Shown here piece after piece: positions 1 through 6,890 of a DNA stretch of 12,923 nt (position 1 is the first letter of the stretch; each line of letters starts with the position of its first letter). The notes below the pieces were generated by a model that was given only the letters and a program-made list of their open reading frames with translations, was not told the origin of the DNA and searched no databases. The DNA is from Candidatus Pollutiaquabacter sp. (lineage in GTDB: Bacteria > Bacteroidota > Bacteroidia > AKYH767-A > 2013-40CM-41-45). The stretch is from contig CAINVI010000357.1 in the NCBI GenBank assembly GCA_903854075.1, positions 1 to 12,923 on the forward strand, written 5' to 3'. A program made the translations under genes and the position numbers.

Positions 1-2043
1 GCACACTTTGATTATGCGAAATCATTTCAACAGTTGGATTATGCTGCGTTGAAAAATGATCTCACCGCTTTGATGACCGACTCGCAAGATTGGTGGCCGG
101 CCGACTGGGGACATTACGGAGGATTTTTCATTCGTATGACGTGGCACAGTGCGGGTACGTATCGTATCGCCGACGGTCGTGGCGGCGGCGGAACAGGCAA
201 TCAACGCTTCGCTCCGATCAACAGCTGGCCGGATAACGGAAACCTCGATAAAGCGCGTCGCTTGTTGTGGCCTATCAAGAAAAAATATGGTAACAAAATC
301 TCCTGGGCGGATCTGATGATTCTCGCCGGAAACGTTGCGCTTGAATCCATGGGATTCAAAACTTTCGGTTTCGGTGGTGGTCGTGTCGACATCTGGCAAC
401 CGGAAGAAGATATTTACTGGGGACTTGAAAACGAGTGGCTGGGCGACAAGCGTTACAGCGGAAACCGTGAATTGGAAAATCCGCTCGCAGCCGTACAGAT
501 GGGTCTCATCTACGTAAACCCGGAAGGCCCTAACGGAAATCCTGATCCTGTTGCTTCCGGTCGTGATGTGCGCGAAACATTTGGTCGTATGGCAATGAAC
601 GATGAAGAAACCGTTGCGCTCGTAGCCGGTGGTCACACGTTCGGTAAAGCGCACGGTGCCGGCGATCCAAAATTAGTTGGTCCTGAGCCGGAAGGTGCGC
701 CAATTGAAGCACAGGGTCTCGGATGGATCAATTCCTTGGGCAGCGGCAAAGGCGTTCACACTACTACCAGTGGAATTGAAGGCGCCTGGAAACCGAATCC
801 TACGAAATGGGACAACGGTTACTTCGATATGTTGTTCGGTTACGAATGGGAACTGACGAAGAGTCCTGCTGGCGCTCACCAATGGGTGGCGAAAAACTGT
901 AAGCCGGAGCACATGATTCCGGATGCTCACGATGCGAGCAAGAAACATCCGCCGATGATGACCACAGCTGATTTGTCGTTGCGTTTCGATCCGGCCTACG
1001 AAAAAGTTTCTCGCCGTTTCCACCAGGATCCGCAAGCATTTGCTGATGCATTTGCACGTGCCTGGTTTAAACTTACGCACCGTGATATGGGACCGAAGTC
1101 GTTGTACCTCGGACCAGAAGTTCCGAAAGAAGAACTCATCTGGCAAGATCCAATCCCTGCTGTTAATCATCCATTGGTGGATGCTAACGATATCGCAACG
1201 CTAAAAGGAAAAATACTGGCTTCCGGATTATCGGTAGCTGAATTAGTAAGTACAGCATGGGCTTCGGCCTCGACGTTCCGCGGTTCGGACAAGCGCGGTG
1301 GTGCCAACGGAGGACGTATCCGTTTAGCTCCGCAGAAATTCTGGGAGGCCAATCAGCCGGCACAACTTGCTAATGTGTTGAGCAAACAGGAAAGCATTCA
1401 GCAGGAGTTTAATGCCAATGCAACCGGAGGCAAGAAAATCTCCATGGCGGATATGATCGTACTCGGTGGCTGTGCAGCCATTGAGCATGCAGCGAAAGCG
1501 GCAGGACACTCCATCACGGTACCGTTCACTGCCGGACGTGTTGATGCATCACAAGAACATACCGATGTAGAATCGTTTGCTGTGCTCGAGCCACAAGCCG
1601 ATGGTTTCCGTAATTACCAAAAGAAAAATTATTCCGTACATGCGGAAGATTTACTGGTAGACAAGGCGCAGTTGTTGAAGCTGAGTGCACCGGAAATGAC
1701 AGTATTGGTTGGTGGATTGCGCGTACTCGGTGGTAACACCGGCGGTTCGCAGCACGGTGTTTTCACGAAGCGTGTTGGCCAGCTGACGAACGATTTCTTT
1801 GTGAACCTGCTGGACATGGATACGACGTGGACACCGGCCGGCGACGGTTACGAAGGTCGCGATCGCAAATCCGGTGCGGTGAAATGGACCGGAACACGTG
1901 TGGATTTGATCTTCGGTTCCAACTCACAACTGCGTGCGTTGGCAGAAGTCTATGCGCAAGATGACAACGGCAACAAGTTCATTCACGATTTCGTATCCGC
2001 CTGGAACAAAGTCATGAATCTCGATCGTTTCGATCTGGCGTAA
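1..2043 (+). CDS. katG: Catalase-peroxidase KatG (5' truncated by window edge)
   Basis: Bifunctional haem enzyme that breaks down hydrogen peroxide (catalase) and oxidises organic donors (peroxidase). The frame is open from base 1, so the gene begins upstream; a TTG at 34 is internal. By alignment to remembered Mycobacterium tuberculosis KatG numbering, roughly 60 N-terminal residues are missing. The distal Arg-Trp-His triad is intact in FFIRMTWHSAGTYR (Arg 133-135, Trp 142-144, His 145-147). The Met-Tyr-Trp cross-link partners are present: Tyr 511-513 in GLIYVNPEGPNG and Met 589-591 in FGRMAMND. The proximal haem ligand His lies at 634-636 in GGHTFGKAHG. The proximal Trp (YEWELTKSPAGA), the TADLSLRFDP Asp and the HRDMGP switch Arg are also present. 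The C-terminal peroxidase-like domain is complete and ends with TAA at 2041-2043. No frameshift is seen. Start and promoter lie outside the window, so regulation cannot be read. Confidence 0.97.
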   Translation, partial: AHFDYAKSFQQLDYAALKNDLTALMTDSQDWWPADWGHYGGFFIRMTWHSAGTYRIADGRGGGGTGNQRFAPINSWPDNGNLDKARRLLWPIKKKYGNKISWADLMILAGNVALESMGFKTFGFGGGRVDIWQPEEDIYWGLENEWLGDKRYSGNRELENPLAAVQMGLIYVNPEGPNGNPDPVASGRDVRETFGRMAMNDEETVALVAGGHTFGKAHGAGDPKLVGPEPEGAPIEAQGLGWINSLGSGKGVHTTTSGIEGAWKPNPTKWDNGYFDMLFGYEWELTKSPAGAHQWVAKNCKPEHMIPDAHDASKKHPPMMTTADLSLRFDPAYEKVSRRFHQDPQAFADAFARAWFKLTHRDMGPKSLYLGPEVPKEELIWQDPIPAVNHPLVDANDIATLKGKILASGLSVAELVSTAWASASTFRGSDKRGGANGGRIRLAPQKFWEANQPAQLANVLSKQESIQQEFNANATGGKKISMADMIVLGGCAAIEHAAKAAGHSITVPFTAGRVDASQEHTDVESFAVLEPQADGFRNYQKKNYSVHAEDLLVDKAQLLKLSAPEMTVLVGGLRVLGGNTGGSQHGVFTKRVGQLTNDFFVNLLDMDTTWTPAGDGYEGRDRKSGAVKWTGTRVDLIFGSNSQLRALAEVYAQDDNGNKFIHDFVSAWNKVMNLDRFDLA

Positions 2044-2063
2044 TTGTAATCGGTTTTTAAAAC

Positions 2064-2097
2064 AAAAAGGCGACTCGGAAACGGGTCGCTTTTTTTA
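2064..2097 (+). terminator. Rho-independent terminator of katG
   Basis: Twenty bases after the katG stop, GCGACTC (2070-2076) pairs with GGGTCGC (2083-2089), with one G-U pair, across the loop GGAAAC. It is preceded by AAAAA and followed by seven Ts (2090-2096). The flanking A and T runs could let it act in both directions. Confidence 0.85.
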
Positions 2098-2098
2098 T

Positions 2099-2359
2099 TG
2101 GCAGTATTCCAGTGCTCCGGCAGCAGCGACTTCACTTACTGTTTCGCTGTCGCCATCCATAACCGGTATATTCCGTATCACTACGGATAAATTATTGGAG
2201 CGAATAGAAATCTTCGATCTCACCGGCCGTGCAGTAAACTGCACGCTTGAAGACGGTAACAACGAAATCAATTTAAGCCGCGAAGCAGATGGCGTGTATA
2301 TGCTGCGCGCTTTTTTACAAGACGGCAACGTGAAAACGATTCGGTTGGTGAAGGGGTGA
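2099..2359 (+). pseudogene. Orphan T9SS type A C-terminal sorting-domain remnant
   Basis: This frame encodes a recognisable T9SS (Por secretion) C-terminal sorting domain with no protein in front of it. Readable landmarks are SPSITGIFRITTDKLLE, RIEIFDLTGRAV, NNEINLSREADGVYMLRAF and the end VKTIRLVKG, with TGA at 2357-2359. These match the family pattern of a (Y)PNP-type turn, an IEIYDLxGR strand, an LxxxGVYxLR strand and a basic Val/Lys-rich end. The usual YPNP is degraded to SPSI. The frame stays open backwards through the katG terminator to a stop at 2015-2017, but no ATG and no credible alternative start precedes the domain. I infer the 3' end of a former secreted-protein gene whose body was lost. 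It could also be a terminal exchange module, but nothing shows it is expressed. Confidence 0.75.
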
Positions 2360-2370
2360 AACCCTCTCCA

Positions 2371-3582
2371 TTAATTCGACTTCCCTACCACCTGCCAGCT
2401 GTACGTGCCGCCGTTATCAACGATGCCCCAGTAATCGAATGAACCCACAGCGCGATCACCATTAGTATTCAGAATAACAGGTCCGGTAATACCGAAATAC
2501 TGGTTCGCTTCTTGTGTAAAGTCAGCCTTCAGCTGGGTAAAATCACTCAACACACCCGGATACGAAGAAACAGTGCGTGCAATCACCCACATCGCATCGT
2601 ACACCGACAATGCATAGGCGTCAGGCTGAATTCCCGTACTATTGTAAATTGATGCAGCAACATCATCCAATCGCGGATGCGCTACATCCGGCAATCCAAA
2701 ATTCGGCGCAAAAAAACTGGTTGCTACTGCAAAATTACGTGCATCTATATCGTTCAGTAACGCTGCACTCTGTACTACACCATCTCCGCCGTACCACTTG
2801 ACACTCCTCAGCACGGTGTCATTCGCCGCCTGGCGGAAGAGATCCACACATTCATCAAATGATGCGAGATAAACCGCTACCTGATCTACACCATACGTGG
2901 TACTGTATTGCTGTACCTTACTGCGCAACTGTTGAATCACTGAAGTAAAATTTGTGGTGGTAACGGCGTAAGGCGCCAATGCATCCACCTGTCCTCCCTC
3001 CGCAACAAAAGCAGCATTGACACTTGTCTGTAATCCAAGATTGCCGGCATCATTACGCGCCAGCGTTATCACCATTTCTTTTCCCTGGACATACATCGTC
3101 CGACTCATCGCTTGTCCTTCCGGTCCGTCACCGGGACAAAAACGAAACAACGCATCGTCAGCAATTGCCAGACTCGAGGCTGTACTTCCCTGGCTAATCA
3201 CCAACATATTGTTATCGTTCGCAAACTGACGAACGGCGCCGCACTCCGCACTGGATTGCGGACCAATGACAAAACGAACACCTTTATTTTTCGCCAACTG
3301 AATCGCCGATTTAGCTGAAGCGGTATCGAGTTGAGTATCGTACACCAGAGTGGACAAGCGATACATTGATCCGCGCTGCTCCAGGTATTCGTTGACATCT
3401 ATCAATGCCAGATTCATCGCTGCCTGCGAAGTAATCCCGAGCGACGACCAGTTGCCGGTAATGGAATACAATCCACCAATGTTCAGTGTAATAATCTCGT
3501 CGTTGTCTTTATCGTGCTCTTTTTCACAAGAGGTAAAAAAACTAAGCGATACAACAAGCAGTAAAAGCAACTTCAATTTCAT
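2371..3582 (-). CDS. LIV-type ABC transporter substrate-binding lipoprotein (Peripla_BP_6-like)
   Basis: A 403-aa periplasmic-binding protein of the branched-chain amino acid/amide family (type I fold). The N-terminus is a lipoprotein signal: MKLKLLLLLVVSLSFFTSC with the lipid-modified Cys at residue 19, followed by a charged tether (EKEHDKDNDE). The first lobe starts with LNIGGLYSITGNWSSLG (33-49). GPQSSAECGAV (108-117) and ISQGSTASSLA (129-139) occupy the usual ligand-contact loops, and WYGGDGVV (263-270) is the typical second-lobe motif. Family members bind amino acids, urea, amides or small aromatic acids; the ligand cannot be told here. No permease or ATPase gene is adjacent, so it may serve a distant transporter or act as a sensor. 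It ends 11 bp from the convergent sorting-domain remnant. The start ATG follows a weak AAAGAA sequence. Confidence 0.88.
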   Translation of the reverse strand: MKLKLLLLLVVSLSFFTSCEKEHDKDNDEIITLNIGGLYSITGNWSSLGITSQAAMNLALIDVNEYLEQRGSMYRLSTLVYDTQLDTASAKSAIQLAKNKGVRFVIGPQSSAECGAVRQFANDNNMLVISQGSTASSLAIADDALFRFCPGDGPEGQAMSRTMYVQGKEMVITLARNDAGNLGLQTSVNAAFVAEGGQVDALAPYAVTTTNFTSVIQQLRSKVQQYSTTYGVDQVAVYLASFDECVDLFRQAANDTVLRSVKWYGGDGVVQSAALLNDIDARNFAVATSFFAPNFGLPDVAHPRLDDVAASIYNSTGIQPDAYALSVYDAMWVIARTVSSYPGVLSDFTQLKADFTQEANQYFGITGPVILNTNGDRAVGSFDYWGIVDNGGTYSWQVVGKSN

Positions 3583-3604
3583 GGTTCTTTAATTAATAAG
3601 AACA

Positions 3605-3612
3605 CGAAGGTA
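3605..3612 (-). promoter_or_regulatory. Possible -7 box of the binding-protein gene
   Basis: On the minus strand TACCTTCG is close to the Bacteroidota -7 consensus TAnnTTTG and ends 22 bases before the ATG at 3582. No TTG is found 19-21 bases further upstream, so this is a weak call. Confidence 0.3.
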
Positions 3613-3754
3613 ATGAAATTAGGAATCTACTTTTTACTTCGATTAGATTATAGCCGGTTTTTCCAAGACCGTTTTAATTAACTAATTATTGGATTAACCA
3701 ACTTGTACTTTGAAAATTGAAGGCTGAATTTTGTACGCCTAATTCTTAAAGCTA

Positions 3755-4432
3755 TCAATCCCGATGCTGCAAATCAAAATAGAAACCAACGACCAGAAAA
3801 TCACGGCCGGTTTCGTCGTTAATTTTATAATCAAACTGATGTAAGTATCCCAGTTGAAGGGTGGATGTCGCAGTTACTTTATATCCCAAAGACAATTGCG
3901 CACGGTTACGCTCGAAGTAAGGCTCATTATCCGTAAAAAATAATTCATTGCTAGCGCTGATTATAAAGGGCTTGCTTCCGTCCTTGATCTTACCAAATGG
4001 ATACAAAACTCCTAGCCGGTAACGGAAACGGTTTCGATAACCGTTACTCGTCCAGCGAAGCTCTGTCCGATAGCGCTGTTCTATCTTGAACCGGCCAATT
4101 TCTTGTATAAGTTGTATCTGAGGCCAAAGACGGAACTCATCGTTATTTTTAGGTAACTCAAAGTTTCCGCCTTCGCGATACGTCTGATAACTACCGGCTC
4201 CCAGTGTAAGAATTATATTCTTATTTGGTCGGTAATTGAACCCGCCTTTATATTCATAATAATGGAATTCATTATAAAAAGAAAGCGAGCGTAATTGCGC
4301 CTCTCCGAATAAACTCCACCGGTCGTTTACAGTATATTTAATATTGAGAATATTCCAACTACCTAATCCTTCGCCATTCCCTAGTGATAGCGTTGGACAA
4401 AGGAAACATATCCAAAATAATCGCTTAAGCAT
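3755..4432 (-). CDS. DUF2490 family outer-membrane beta-barrel protein
   Basis: A 225-aa exported protein. Residues 1-18 form a signal peptide (MLKRLFWICFLCPTLSLG). The rest alternates aromatic and polar residues as in an outer-membrane barrel. DUF2490 hallmarks are the early W-x-I-L-N-I-K-Y strand and an RWSLFGEAQLRSLSF strand, LTLGAGSYQTY (75-85), the RLWPQIQLIQE strand, the Arg-rich pair FKIEQRYRTELRW (115-127) and RNRFRYRLGVLYPF (133-146), and an aromatic end (VVGFYFDLQHRD). Family members are thought to sit in the outer membrane; their job is unknown. An in-frame TGA at 4442-4444 on this strand fixes ATG 4432 as the first usable start. The stop of a truncated upstream frame lies one base before it (TGA-A-ATG), so the gene was probably once translationally coupled to a neighbour that has since been destroyed. 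Confidence 0.85.
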   Translation of the reverse strand: MLKRLFWICFLCPTLSLGNGEGLGSWNILNIKYTVNDRWSLFGEAQLRSLSFYNEFHYYEYKGGFNYRPNKNIILTLGAGSYQTYREGGNFELPKNNDEFRLWPQIQLIQEIGRFKIEQRYRTELRWTSNGYRNRFRYRLGVLYPFGKIKDGSKPFIISASNELFFTDNEPYFERNRAQLSLGYKVTATSTLQLGYLHQFDYKINDETGRDFLVVGFYFDLQHRD

Positions 4433-4433
4433 T

Positions 4434-4574
4434 TCAGCTTTTCACAAAATGCGCCCGATAGGTTTCGGAAGTCATTGTAGTGGAATCGTATTCCGTCTCC
4501 TCATACTTGAAATTATTGGCATCGAGCTGGATGATGTTCGCTTCTGCGGGCGGCGGCGGAGAGAGGGGGATTAT
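4434..4574 (-). pseudogene. 3' remnant of an unknown gene upstream of DUF2490
   Basis: The minus strand has 46 open codons with convincing composition, starting IIPLSPPPPAEANIIQL and ending TSETYRAHFVKS-stop. A TAA at 4575-4577 lies immediately upstream and there is no start codon other than an internal ATG. It ends one base before the DUF2490 ATG, the spacing expected of a coupled operon partner. The frame breaks at the inner edge of a 17-bp copy of the tRNA-Ser 3' end (4556-4572), so I infer that recombination there removed the 5' part of the gene. I do not recognise the family. An alternative is chance reading of a (CCG)-rich intergenic stretch. Confidence 0.45.
4556..4572. repeat. Direct repeat copy of the tRNA-Ser 3' end (att-like)
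   Basis: GCGGAGAGAGGGGGATT is identical to 4720-4736, which covers the discriminator base, the 3' acceptor strand and part of the T arm of tRNA-Ser, and is in the same orientation. Duplicated tRNA 3' ends are the classic footprint of integrase-mediated insertion. Here only 147 bp separate the copies. Confidence 0.6.
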
Positions 4575-4601
4575 TTACATGATCCCTTAAAGAGGGAGCA
4601 T

Positions 4602-4616
4602 CAAGTCAAAAATGCC
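4602..4616. repeat. Left arm of a 15-bp perfect inverted repeat
   Basis: CAAGTCAAAAATGCC is the exact reverse complement of 4706-4720. The arms enclose 89 bp that include a GC-rich near-palindrome (about 4615-4631), an imperfect hairpin (about 4650-4677) and the tRNA terminator. Confidence 0.75.
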
Positions 4617-4684
4617 GCTCGCTGCGCTCACTACTATTTTATTTTTCCGAAAAGCCTCAAACTACGTTTGGACTTTTCTTCAAA

Positions 4685-4713
4685 ATAAAATACCCGGCTT
4701 TGCCGGGCATTTT
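4685..4713 (-). terminator. Terminator downstream of tRNA-Ser (bidirectional)
   Basis: CCCGGC (4693-4698) and GCCGGG (4702-4707) form a strong six-pair stem over a TTT loop. On the minus strand it is followed by TATTTTATTTTG and on the plus strand by CATTTTT. It lies 13 bases beyond the mature tRNA 3' end. Confidence 0.8.
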
Positions 4714-4720
4714 TGACTTG
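4706..4720. repeat. Right arm of the 15-bp inverted repeat, abutting the tRNA
   Basis: GGCATTTTTGACTTG mirrors 4602-4616 and ends directly at the tRNA-Ser 3' terminus, overlapping the tRNA-derived direct repeat by one base. Part of it is also the right flank of the terminator stem. Confidence 0.75.
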
Positions 4721-4808
4721 CGGAGAGAGGGGGATTCGAACCCCCGATACCCTTTTGGGGTATACACACTTTCCAGGCGTGCTCCTTCAACCACTCGGAC
4801 ACCTCTCC
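4721..4808 (-). tRNA. tRNA-Ser (anticodon GGA)
   Basis: An 88-nt class II tRNA. The acceptor strand GGAGAGG (4808-4802) pairs with TCTCTCC, with one G-U pair, and the discriminator is G at 4721. The D arm holds GAGTGGTTGAAGGA. The anticodon stem CACGC/GTGTG encloses loop CTGGAAA with GGA at 4774-4772. A long variable arm (TACCCCAAAAGGGTA) is typical of Ser. The T arm is GGGGG-TTCGAAT-CCCCC. CCA is not encoded. It reads UCC and UCU codons. Confidence 0.95.
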
Positions 4809-4868
4809 GGTTGAGGATAAAAAAGCCGAAAAACAGCTTAAAAAGCCGCTTGTCGGCGAATTGGAGCA

Positions 4869-4899
4869 CAAATTTACGAAAAATTAGCGTGTGTGTCAA
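4869..4899 (-). promoter_or_regulatory. Promoter of tRNA-Ser (TTG-N20-TAnnTTTG)
   Basis: On the minus strand TTGAC (4899-4895) is followed, 20 bases after its TTG, by TAAATTTG (4876-4869), an exact match to the Bacteroidota -33/-7 consensus. It lies 60 bases upstream of the tRNA 5' end, leaving a leader of about 55 nt. Confidence 0.7.
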
Positions 4900-5013
4900 C
4901 TGCATCCAACAGGTACTCTGCAGCAGGATCAAACTAAATAAACGAACGCCGTTGATTACCAACCAGGACAGTTTTTTTTTAATTACGGTCAACCAAAATC
5001 AGGACGAGACAGG

Positions 5014-5055
5014 GACTGCCGACTAAAGACCGCCGACTGAGGACCGCCGACTCAC
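5014..5055. repeat. Three tandem copies of a 14-bp unit
   Basis: GACTGCCGACTAAA (5014-5027), GACCGCCGACTGAG (5028-5041) and GACCGCCGACTCAC (5042-5055) share the core GACyGCCGACT with period 14. Unit-length drift is confined to the last three bases. Confidence 0.85.
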
Positions 5056-5069
5056 GCTGATTTATGTTG

Positions 5070-5093
5070 AGCTTGCCGAAACAGCTTGCCGAA
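5070..5093. repeat. Duplicated AGCTTGCCGAA with hairpin
   Basis: AGCTTGCCGAA occurs at 5070-5080 and 5083-5093. The second copy extends to GCTTGCCGAAGC, a four-pair hairpin over GCCG. It lies just past the stop of the 575-aa gene but lacks a T tract, so it is not a clear terminator. Confidence 0.6.
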
Positions 5094-5099
5094 GCACCA

Positions 5100-6827
5100 C
5101 TACTCCACCACCATCCGCACCTGCTGCTGCGCCTTTACACTGCGAATGGTGATATGATAAACGCCCGGAGCTAAAACGGCTCCTTGTACTACGCTTGCAA
5201 CCGTAAACTCGTTCATGCCGCTGACCATCCACACACCGTCACGCTGTGCAACGGTTCTACCGAGTGCGTCGGTCACTACCAAACTCACCTTCTCGTTGTG
5301 CTCCGCATATACGCGCAAATATTTTGCAGCAGGATTCGGATAAACACTCACTGCCCATTCCGGCTTTACGGTTGGCAATAAGCCACTGCTCAACGGGCCC
5401 ATAGTTCCGTCGCAGGAAATGTTCTGCGCATAAATACCACGGTCGTTACGTTCATCTTCCCACACCGCCACCACTTGTGGATTCAATCCGGCAATCAAAT
5501 TCTCCGGCGTTAACTGTCCGCGCGACTTATTGCTGGCGACCGTTGAAATCGCAATCGATGGAGTCGCCCACTGTGTCGCTCCGAGGTAGTCAATTTTGGT
5601 GGCATACATCGTATTGTTGCCAAAAGAACCTTCCCCGTATATAATGATCATATTACCACACAACTCTTGCATATCGTACGGCTCATCATACGCCGCCGTG
5701 ATTGGTGTGACCGGAATTCCGTCCGGCAACCAAAGCGCAGCGCCGGTCAGCGGATCAAAGGACTGCACGGTAACTCCGGCAGAACTTTGTCCTGGATCGG
5801 TTTCTTTCATCAGCACCATCGGATACGGCATCGTTGGCGTGAAACGAACTTTCGGCGACATCCGCTGTGAGGATACTCCGGTGCCGGCGTTTGTACCGTT
5901 AATACTCCATAAGTTACCGATGGCATCGATGTGTTGTAAGAAGACTTCGTTCAACGAAGGCGAGGTTAAATTTCCACTCTGGTAGGCAATGTATGCGCCG
6001 TTGCTGCCATCGCTGATCACGGATGGAAACGAAAAGAACGGAACAAGAAATGTAGATAATTGGACCGGCTGTGCCCACACCGCGTTACCGTTAATATCGT
6101 ATCGCTGCATATACATCGTGCATGACGGTAAACCAAAATTTCCTACGGCACGGTAGTAACAAATCATGAACTCGCCATTGTCCATCGGAATAACTTGAGG
6201 CGTGATGTAGCCTACCGTAAACGTAGAATCAATGATGCGTTTCGGTGCACCGGGCCAAAATACATTTCCGCCAAGACTAATCCGCTGAAATGAAATCCAG
6301 TCCTTCGGTGTGCCATCCGCCTGCCATGCAATCACCGCATCGCCGTTGCTCATAATTCCAACAGCAGGACCAATGCCGCCGGCTGCTGCCGGATCAGTCA
6401 ATGGAATTCCTGCCGTGCTCCAAAGGAAACCGCCGGAAGCAGACATACGATACGCCACTACATCGAGTATGCCAGAACGTTCATCCTGAAACGCGGTAAC
6501 GAAACTGTTGTCGGGCGCAACTTTCATATCGTACTTGAATACCGCCGTGCTTTGCGGATAACTTGAAATGGTTGATCCGTTCGGAGAAAATGCGCGATTG
6601 CCGGCATAGTCCAACACCTGCATGCTGAAATCATACGTGCCTGTACCATTTTGATTGAAATAAGTGACAAACGTATTGTTCACTGCTCGATCCAGTCCAA
6701 TAATCGGCACCGCTTCTTCAATGGCCGGCGCGTCGGAAACCACGGTATTGGTTGCCGGATTATTCACAAACTGAGCAGCAGCGGAAAGGCTGATACTTAC
6801 AAAAACCAGTGTAAAGATTTTTTTCAT
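5100..6827 (-). CDS. Secreted repeat protein with T9SS type A sorting domain
   Basis: A 575-aa exported protein of unknown activity. ATG 6827 was preferred over an ATG 45 bases upstream because it opens directly on a signal peptide, MKKIFTLVFVSISLSAAA-QF, cleaved near residue 18. Most of the protein is built of repeats with the pattern W-x-D-E-R...(D/I)-Y-A-(Q/R)...G...W...G, for example AFQDERSGILDVVAYRMS, MYMQRYDINGNAVW and AVWEDERNDRGIYAQNIS. I recognise this from other Bacteroidota T9SS cargo and infer a beta-propeller. The C-terminus (about 491-575) is a canonical sorting domain: VSVYPNPAAKYLRVY, VSLVVTDALGRTV, LAPGVYHITIRS and the end VRMVVE. It should cross the outer membrane by T9SS and be released or anchored to A-LPS. 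It lies 63 bp after the cupin gene on the same strand. Confidence 0.9.
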   Translation of the reverse strand: MKKIFTLVFVSISLSAAAQFVNNPATNTVVSDAPAIEEAVPIIGLDRAVNNTFVTYFNQNGTGTYDFSMQVLDYAGNRAFSPNGSTISSYPQSTAVFKYDMKVAPDNSFVTAFQDERSGILDVVAYRMSASGGFLWSTAGIPLTDPAAAGGIGPAVGIMSNGDAVIAWQADGTPKDWISFQRISLGGNVFWPGAPKRIIDSTFTVGYITPQVIPMDNGEFMICYYRAVGNFGLPSCTMYMQRYDINGNAVWAQPVQLSTFLVPFFSFPSVISDGSNGAYIAYQSGNLTSPSLNEVFLQHIDAIGNLWSINGTNAGTGVSSQRMSPKVRFTPTMPYPMVLMKETDPGQSSAGVTVQSFDPLTGAALWLPDGIPVTPITAAYDEPYDMQELCGNMIIIYGEGSFGNNTMYATKIDYLGATQWATPSIAISTVASNKSRGQLTPENLIAGLNPQVVAVWEDERNDRGIYAQNISCDGTMGPLSSGLLPTVKPEWAVSVYPNPAAKYLRVYAEHNEKVSLVVTDALGRTVAQRDGVWMVSGMNEFTVASVVQGAVLAPGVYHITIRSVKAQQQVRMVVE

Positions 6828-6851
6828 GATGAGGTGGTATTGGGCAGAGGG

Positions 6852-6859
6852 TAAATGTA
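6852..6859 (-). promoter_or_regulatory. Possible -7 box of the 575-aa gene
   Basis: Minus-strand TACATTTA differs from TAnnTTTG at the last base and ends 24 bases before ATG 6827. No TTG lies at the usual upstream distance, so read-through from the cupin gene is equally possible. Confidence 0.25.
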
Positions 6860-6890
6860 ACAACAATTGCAATTAACAGCACCTATGACG

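Larger units (their letters stand above)
4900..5099. other. Non-coding interval upstream of tRNA-Ser
   Basis: No credible gene lies between the tRNA promoter and the stop of the 575-aa gene. The stretch holds a run of nine to ten Ts at about 4971-4980, a 14-bp tandem triplicate (5014-5055) and a pair of 11-bp repeats (5070-5093). Confidence 0.6.

Noticed and set aside
34..36. TTG as the katG start
   Set aside because: The frame is open upstream to base 1 with KatG-like sequence (FDYAKSFQQLDY), so the true start is outside the window.
22..654. 210-codon minus-strand frame over katG
   Set aside because: It is antisense to the strongly conserved katG active-site region and has no recognisable protein features.
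4556..4640. A second, complete tRNA-Ser gene
   Set aside because: Only the last 16 tRNA bases are present. No anticodon, D arm or 5' acceptor strand follows.
4344..4688. 114-codon plus-strand frame
   Set aside because: It crosses the DUF2490 start, the gene remnant and the repeat region antisense, with no coding character.
4657..4992. Minus-strand frames running through tRNA-Ser
   Set aside because: They read through an intact tRNA and its terminator, so they are chance open frames.
5014..5055. CRISPR-like array
   Set aside because: The units are contiguous 14-mers with no spacers and no cas genes nearby.
5596..5985. 129-codon plus-strand frame
   Set aside because: It is a shadow of the 575-aa T9SS cargo gene and has no initiation signal.
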